Source of the DNA: an uncultured Clostridia bacterium
GTDB taxonomy: Bacteria; Bacillota; Clostridia; Saccharofermentanales; Saccharofermentanaceae
Length of the DNA: 6,062 nt
Direction of reading: 5' to 3'
NCBI GenBank assembly: GCA_946545505.1
Contig: CAMNNN010000096.1
Coordinates: 1-6,062, forward strand
Each line of letters starts with the position of its first letter. Within the stretch, counting starts at the first letter, position 1. A program made the position numbers and the translations under genes. Shown here piece by piece: positions 5,691 to 6,062 of the stretch. The notes beneath the pieces are model-generated. The model did no database searches, had not been told where the DNA came from, and saw only the letters and a program-made list of their open reading frames with translations.

Positions 5691-5891
5691 TTAAGCTCTT
5701 CCCATTCTCTTGTTGAACTTGTCGATTCTTCCGCCTGTATCAACAAGCTTCTGCTTGCCTGTATAGAACGGATGGCAGTTGGAGCAGATATCGACATTGA
5801 TCTCAGGCTTAGTAGAGATTGTCTCGAATGTTGCTCCACATGCACACTTTACAACAGCGTTGTACGTCTGCGGATGGATGTCAGTCTTCAT
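5691..5891 (-). CDS. rpmE: 50S ribosomal protein L31, zinc-binding (C+) form
   Basis: L31 is a small protein of the large ribosomal subunit that contributes to contacts with the small subunit. The 66 residues match the family length. The N-terminus [10 protein letters not shown] and the four cysteines C16, C18, C36 and C39 (CxC and CxxC) mark the zinc-binding form, as opposed to the cysteine-less paralogue expressed under zinc limitation. The segment [11 protein letters not shown] (37-47) and the basic tail FNKRMGR are also characteristic. The start at 5891 has GAGGTG 5 nt upstream. The gene has its own near-consensus promoter, a structured leader and its own terminator, so it is mainly a monocistronic unit. 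In many Firmicutes rpmE neighbours rho or the DUF1385-prmC pair; the latter arrangement is present here. Confidence 0.98.
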   Translation of the reverse strand: MKTDIHPQTYNAVVKCACGATFETISTKPEINVDICSNCHPFYTGKQKLVDTGGRIDKFNKRMGRA

Positions 5892-5896
5892 TTCTT

Positions 5897-5902
5897 CACC
5901 TC
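5897..5902 (-). promoter_or_regulatory. ribosome binding site of rpmE
   Basis: GAGGTG on the minus strand lies 5 nt before the ATG at 5891. It sits 9 nt downstream of the leader hairpin, close enough for the structure to influence initiation. Confidence 0.75.
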
Positions 5903-5911
5903 ATAATCAAA

Positions 5912-5946
5912 GACACGGTGCGTACTTTACGCACGTATACCGTATC
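5912..5946 (-). promoter_or_regulatory. hairpin in the rpmE 5' leader, possible L31 autoregulatory element
   Basis: The predicted leader runs from about 5960 to 5892. It contains a perfect 7-bp stem (5934-5928 with 5924-5918) around a 3-nt loop. Alternatively, an outer 8-bp stem with one G-U wobble (5946-5939 with 5919-5912) encloses a 5-bp inner stem, with a 6-nt bulge on one side. The two share bases, so a switch or a bulged hairpin is possible. No T-tract follows, so it is not a terminator. Ribosomal-protein leaders upstream of rpmE have been proposed in Firmicutes from comparative work; I cannot confirm that this one matches. Confidence 0.45.
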
Positions 5947-5966
5947 GGATTTCATGTAACCGCAAG

Positions 5967-5995
5967 ATAATATCTTATTTATCCGCAGTTGTCAA
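5967..5995 (-). promoter_or_regulatory. strong sigma-A promoter of rpmE
   Basis: The minus strand carries a perfect TTGACA (5995-5990), a 17-bp spacer and TATTAT (5972-5967, five of six). Transcription would start near 5960. It is the best promoter in the window, as expected for a ribosomal protein gene. The -35 begins only 6 bp after the stop codon of the upstream gene. Confidence 0.85.
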
Positions 5996-6001
5996 CAATA
6001 A

Positions 6002-6062
6002 TCAGAGCGATCCGAAAATATCGTCGAGTGACTCAACGGCACCTGTTGCCAAAGCGATGGCG
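6002..6062 (-). CDS. C-terminal end of an unrecognised protein
   Basis: The last 19 codons and a TGA stop (6004-6002) of a gene entering from the right edge are visible. They encode AIALATGAVESLDDIFGSL. The tail does not resemble the C-terminus of Rho, a frequent neighbour of rpmE, and 19 residues are too few to assign a family. The reading is supported only by an open frame, ordinary amino-acid composition, and a stop placed directly before the rpmE promoter in a same-strand gene layout. No terminator lies between this stop and the rpmE promoter. Confidence 0.5.
   Translation of the reverse strand, partial: AIALATGAVESLDDIFGSL

Noticed and set aside
6002..6062. Assigning the right-edge fragment to rho because rho often precedes rpmE
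   Set aside because: The 19 visible residues do not resemble a Rho C-terminus, so no name is given.
1..6062. Search by eye for CRISPR repeats, tRNA or rRNA genes, IS ends, attachment sites or a defence system
   Set aside because: No direct-repeat array, cloverleaf, transposase or phage-type gene is visible; the window is almost fully occupied by housekeeping-type genes.

Overview
The window looks like an ordinary chromosomal segment from a Gram-positive Clostridia-type Firmicute of moderate G+C. The evidence is the four-cysteine zinc form of ribosomal protein L31, two gene families largely associated with Firmicutes (DUF1385/YqhQ and DUF951/YyzM), strong GGAGG-like ribosome binding sites and sigma-A-type promoters. 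I see no rRNA, tRNA, CRISPR array, insertion sequence or prophage gene. The species assignment is inference only.

Layout from right to left, since most genes are on the minus strand. 6002-6062 is the C-terminal end of an unrecognised gene. A near-consensus promoter (5967-5995) then drives rpmE (L31, 5691-5891) through a leader of about 70 nt that contains a hairpin. rpmE ends at a strong intrinsic terminator (5641-5674). Next come three tightly packed genes: a DUF1385 membrane protein (4615-5628), prmC (release-factor glutamine methyltransferase, 3750-4637) and a small DUF951 protein (3533-3745). The DUF1385 gene has no Shine-Dalgarno sequence, and a good promoter for it lies inside the rpmE terminator hairpin, so its mRNA is predicted to be leaderless.

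One plus-strand gene (2705-3547) encodes a two-part protein: an unrecognised helical N-terminal region and a C-terminal glyoxalase/VOC domain. Its 3' end overlaps the DUF951 gene by 15 bp, tail to tail. Divergent from it is a second minus-strand pair: ybaK (Cys-tRNA(Pro)/aminoacyl-tRNA deacylase, 2138-2617) followed after 17 nt by a CPA2/NapA-type cation:proton antiporter (933-2120). murC (1-852, cut by the window edge) follows with its own promoter and a strong ribosome binding site.

The genes serve translation quality and termination (L31, PrmC, YbaK), cell-wall precursor synthesis (MurC) and ion homeostasis (antiporter), plus three proteins of unknown role. I do not see a new multi-gene system. 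The most interesting signals are regulatory: the promoter nested in the terminator with a leaderless start, a second near-leaderless SD-less start at ybaK, the rpmE leader hairpin and the VOC fusion protein.
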